Assembly: GCA_964622305.1 (NCBI GenBank) | Contig: CAZUPR010000001.1 | Coordinates: forward strand, 1 to 64,000 | Direction: 5' to 3' | Source of the DNA: SKKY01 sp964622305 | Lineage (GTDB): Bacteria > Bacillota > Peptococcia > Peptococcales > SKKY01 | DNA length: 64,000 nt | Shown here: positions 61,650-64,000 of the stretch, piece after piece | Numbering within the stretch: the stretch's first letter is position 1 | Layout of the letters: every line of letters starts with the position of its first letter | Position numbers and translations under genes: made by a program | Notes under the pieces: model-generated | Told to the model about the DNA's origin: nothing | The model's input: only the letters and a program-made list of their open reading frames with translations | Database searches by the model: none

Positions 61650-62096
61650 CTAGTCTCCTTTTTCTTCATTGGCTTCAACAATTGTAAGGATTTGCTCAAG
61701 TTTTAAGAGTATAAGTAAACGACCATCATATTTTCCTACTCCCTCAACATATTTTTTATCAAGAGAATCAATTAAATTTGGCTCCTCAATATCTTCTGTA
61801 TTGATCCTGATAACTTCAGTCACATTATCGACAATTATACCAAAGCGATTATCATCAATTGTCAAAATGATTATTCTTGTAGTATCATCTACAGCCTTTT
61901 CCTCGCCCTTAAATTTTTTCCTTAGATTAATAATGGGAACAACATTCCCTCTTAAGTTAATAACTCCTCTTACAAACTCATTTGCTTTAGGAACTCTGGT
62001 TATGGGTGTCATTTTTAAAATTTCATTTACAGACAAGATATCAACCGCGTATTCTTCTTCCCCAAGCATAAAACCTACTATTTGTAATTCTTCCAC
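61650..62096 (-). CDS. cheW: Chemotaxis adaptor CheW
   Basis: A 148-residue SH3-like adaptor linking receptors to CheA, with VDILSVNEIL, ITRVPKANEFVRGVINLRGNVVPIINLR and DRFGIIVDNVTEVI-like segments. GTG start with AGGAGG upstream. It follows cheB by 11 bp; cheA, usually between them, is missing. Confidence 0.95.
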   Translation of the reverse strand: MEELQIVGFMLGEEEYAVDILSVNEILKMTPITRVPKANEFVRGVINLRGNVVPIINLRKKFKGEEKAVDDTTRIIILTIDDNRFGIIVDNVTEVIRINTEDIEEPNLIDSLDKKYVEGVGKYDGRLLILLKLEQILTIVEANEEKGD

Positions 62097-62107
62097 ATTT
62101 ATCCCTC

Positions 62108-63190
62108 CTATTTTGTAAGAATCTTATATGCACTTCTTATTTCTAAAGCAATATTATCAAGAGCTGTCTTAACAGAAACTGCCTTAGCTTCAACTGCAGC
62201 CTTGGGCATGCCATAGACAACACAAGTTTCTTCTGATTCAGCAATGGTAATTGCCCCTTGTTTGTAAAGGCGTAACATGCCGTCCCTTCCATCGTACCCC
62301 ATTCCAGTCATAATTACTCCTATTATCCTGGAAAAATTATAATTTGCAAAAGAATTATACAAATAATCGACTGATGGACGATGACCATTAACCAAAGGAT
62401 CATCGGTAAGCTTAATTTTTAATTGACTGCCACTTTGAACAATTCCCATTTGCAGGCCTCCTGGAGCCAAATAAGCATGTCCTGGCATTAATATATCTCC
62501 ATCTTCAGCCTCTTTTACAGAAAACTTTGACACAGAGTCCAGTCTCATAGCCAAAGATTTGGTAAAAGTAGCTGGCATGTGCTGAACAATAAGGACCGGT
62601 GCTTTTATATCTTCATGAAGCTGGCTCATAACAGTATGCAGAGCCCTTGGTCCGCCTGTTGATGTTCCTATTAAAATTACTGGCCAGGGTAAATCTTTTT
62701 TAGGACTTTCTGTTTTTACTGGTACCGGTGCCTGGATTTGGCTTTTATGGTCAACAAGAGGGAGAGCCCTAACCGATACTCTTTTGGGCCGGGATTTGCT
62801 GGCAATTTTAACTTTTTCAATAATTTGCTCTCTAACATCCTCCATTTTAAGGGAGATGGATCCCCCGGGTTTTGCTATAAACTCAACTGCCCCTAATTCC
62901 AGGGCCTGTAAGGTTGTATCTGCCCCCTCACTGGTTAAGCTGCTTACCATAACAACTGGTATGGGATTTTTTTTCATTATCTCCCCCAGAGCTGTAAGAC
63001 CATCCATAACTGGCATTTCAACGTCCAGGGTTACAAGATCTGGTTTTAATTCTTCTATTTTAAGAAGAGCTTCTTTACCATTCCTTGCAGTATCAATCAC
63101 ACTAATTTCTGGATCACTTTCAAGAATATCTTTAATAATTTTTCTCATAAAAGAAGAATCATCTACTACCAATACTTTTATTTTCTCCAT
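62108..63190 (-). CDS. cheB: Chemotaxis response regulator methylesterase CheB
   Basis: A 360-residue CheB: receiver domain with D10, D11 and phosphoacceptor D56 (LVTLDVEMPVMDG), a linker with KKDLPWPV, and the methylesterase domain with Ser in GTSTGGPRAL, His in QHMPATFTKSLA and Asp in GMGYDGRDGM. It demethylates chemoreceptors when phosphorylated. It follows flhG by 30 bp. Confidence 0.95.
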   Translation of the reverse strand: MEKIKVLVVDDSSFMRKIIKDILESDPEISVIDTARNGKEALLKIEELKPDLVTLDVEMPVMDGLTALGEIMKKNPIPVVMVSSLTSEGADTTLQALELGAVEFIAKPGGSISLKMEDVREQIIEKVKIASKSRPKRVSVRALPLVDHKSQIQAPVPVKTESPKKDLPWPVILIGTSTGGPRALHTVMSQLHEDIKAPVLIVQHMPATFTKSLAMRLDSVSKFSVKEAEDGDILMPGHAYLAPGGLQMGIVQSGSQLKIKLTDDPLVNGHRPSVDYLYNSFANYNFSRIIGVIMTGMGYDGRDGMLRLYKQGAITIAESEETCVVYGMPKAAVEAKAVSVKTALDNIALEIRSAYKILTK

Positions 63191-63220
63191 TATTAGCCCT
63201 CTTTCTTTAGCAATATTATT

Positions 63221-64000
63221 TTACCCTCTTAATAAAGAAGAAATTTTTGAGAAGTAATCCCTTAAACCCTTATTGGCTTTTTTCTCATGTTTTATATTGA
63301 GAATTTCTGCAGCTATGCTGTAAATATCGGCTGCTGCTCTTGAATCAGGGTGGGAAATTATAAAAGGTTCCTGTCTCTTAACTGCATCTATAACTGATCT
63401 ATCATCACTAATAAAGCCCAGGATTTCTAAATCACAGTCTTTTAAAAATCTTTGTACAACTATTTGAATTTTTTTGCCGGTTATTTCGCCCTCTTCTCTG
63501 GAGGTGCTTTTATTAACAATCAATTTTATTTTACCCAAATATCTGTGTTTGCTAATCGTTTTAATCAAGCCATATGCATCTGTTAAAGAAGTTGGTTCGG
63601 GCAGAGTTATTACAAAAACCTCATCTGCAGCCAGAGAAAAGCTCAAAACTGTTTTGCTGAGTCCTGCCCCAGTATCAATTAAAAGAAAATCATAATTTTT
63701 ATCTATTTGTCCTAAATGGCTCAAAAAGTCATTTAGCTCCTCTTCTGAGAGTTGAGCCAGTTCAAAAACTCCAGAGCCACCTGGGATAATATCAATATTA
63801 TTTGGACCTTTAATTATAATTTCCTGGATTTCTTTGTTACCAGCAATTACATGGGAAAGGTTAAATTTAGGGGCCGCCCCCAAAAGAACATCAATATTGG
63901 CCAGGCCAAGATCTGCATCCAGGATAAGAACCTTCTTGCCAAATTCTGCCAGGGCTATACCCAGGTTAAGGGTGAAGTTTGTTTTGCCAACCCCACCTTT
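63221..64000 (-). CDS. flhG: Flagellar number regulator FlhG (MinD/ParA-like), partial, N-terminus outside window
   Basis: The 259 visible codons are in frame with the window edge, which falls inside the Walker A motif KGGVGKT. LDADLGLANIDVLLG (switch), IDTGAGLSKTVLSF and ITLPEPTSLTDAYGLIK identify the FlhG/YlxH subgroup of MinD-like ATPases, which works with FlhF to place flagella. An ATG within the gene at 63883 is internal, not the start. Upstream neighbour, probably flhF, is not seen. Confidence 0.92.
   Translation of the reverse strand, partial: KGGVGKTNFTLNLGIALAEFGKKVLILDADLGLANIDVLLGAAPKFNLSHVIAGNKEIQEIIIKGPNNIDIIPGGSGVFELAQLSEEELNDFLSHLGQIDKNYDFLLIDTGAGLSKTVLSFSLAADEVFVITLPEPTSLTDAYGLIKTISKHRYLGKIKLIVNKSTSREEGEITGKKIQIVVQRFLKDCDLEILGFISDDRSVIDAVKRQEPFIISHPDSRAAADIYSIAAEILNIKHEKKANKGLRDYFSKISSLLRG

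Noticed and set aside
1..64000. Prophage, insertion sequences, CRISPR array or defence island
   Set aside because: No transposase, integrase, phage structural or cas gene was recognised and no regular direct repeats were seen; the content is housekeeping throughout.

Overview
This is an AT-rich stretch of chromosomal backbone from a low-GC, Gram-positive-lineage bacterium. Gene order, Shine-Dalgarno-driven starts (many of them TTG or GTG), a PolC-type replicase, a 6S RNA between aspS and tcdA, and the rpsB-tsf-pyrH-frr-uppS-cdsA-dxr-rseP-ispG-proS-polC cluster all point to Firmicutes. The combination with a Trk potassium system, RseP/Dxr/IspG and a flagellar/chemotaxis block fits an anaerobe of the Halanaerobiales type. 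That placement is inference; no marker in the window settles the genus. Every protein gene lies on the minus strand. Only two tRNA genes lie on the plus strand, so the window is probably one replichore arm read co-directionally.

Layout from high to low coordinate, which is the direction of transcription. (a) 64000-57860: end of a motility/chemotaxis operon, flhG(partial)-cheB-cheW-cheC-cheD-fliA/sigD-fapA-small protein. cheA is absent from its usual place between cheB and cheW. (b) 57839-44691: rpsB promoter and leader, rpsB, tsf, pyrH, frr, uppS, cdsA, dxr, rseP, ispG, proS, polC, covering translation, lipid carrier and isoprenoid synthesis, and replication. The PolC lacks the usual internal proofreading exonuclease. 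(c) 44708-40494: ilvE, an M20 peptidase, an AGCS amino-acid symporter and a small lipoprotein. (d) 40462-32845: yebC, ruvC-ruvA-ruvB, queA, tgt, yajC, secD, secF. (e) 32807-20546: recJ, relA, dtd, an adenosyltransferase, a glyoxalase-II-like hydrolase, hemZ, hisS, aspS, 6S RNA, tcdA, then a CsoR-family repressor with thioredoxin under an operator-overlapped promoter. (f) 20423-15712: a frameshifted diguanylate cyclase, an SDR (probable EF-P reductase), rarA and mnmA. (g) 15674-7238: alaS-ireB-ruvX-DUF1292-mltG-trmR-trhP-DUF4911-yqeG-aroK-lipoprotein. (h) 7201-7000: tRNA-Thr and tRNA-Asp on the plus strand with their own consensus promoter, sharing a perfect bidirectional terminator with the convergent lipoprotein gene. 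(i) 6966-1: beta-CASP RNase-like hydrolase, glycoside-hydrolase-like exported protein, trkA, trkH, and the N-terminal 475 codons of fakA, cut by the window edge.

A theme is tRNA maturation: mnmA (s2U34), trhP and trmR (5-methoxyuridine-34), tgt and queA (queuosine-34), tcdA (cyclic t6A37), dtd and four aminoacyl-tRNA synthetases. The two tRNAs present, Asp(GUC) and Thr(UGU), are natural substrates for several of these enzymes. I saw no prophage, insertion sequence, CRISPR array or defence island. The most notable items are the exonuclease-less PolC, the Cys-Tyr-Cys CsoR-family regulator controlling thioredoxin, the 6S RNA, the frameshifted cyclase and several intrinsic terminators inside otherwise conserved operons.
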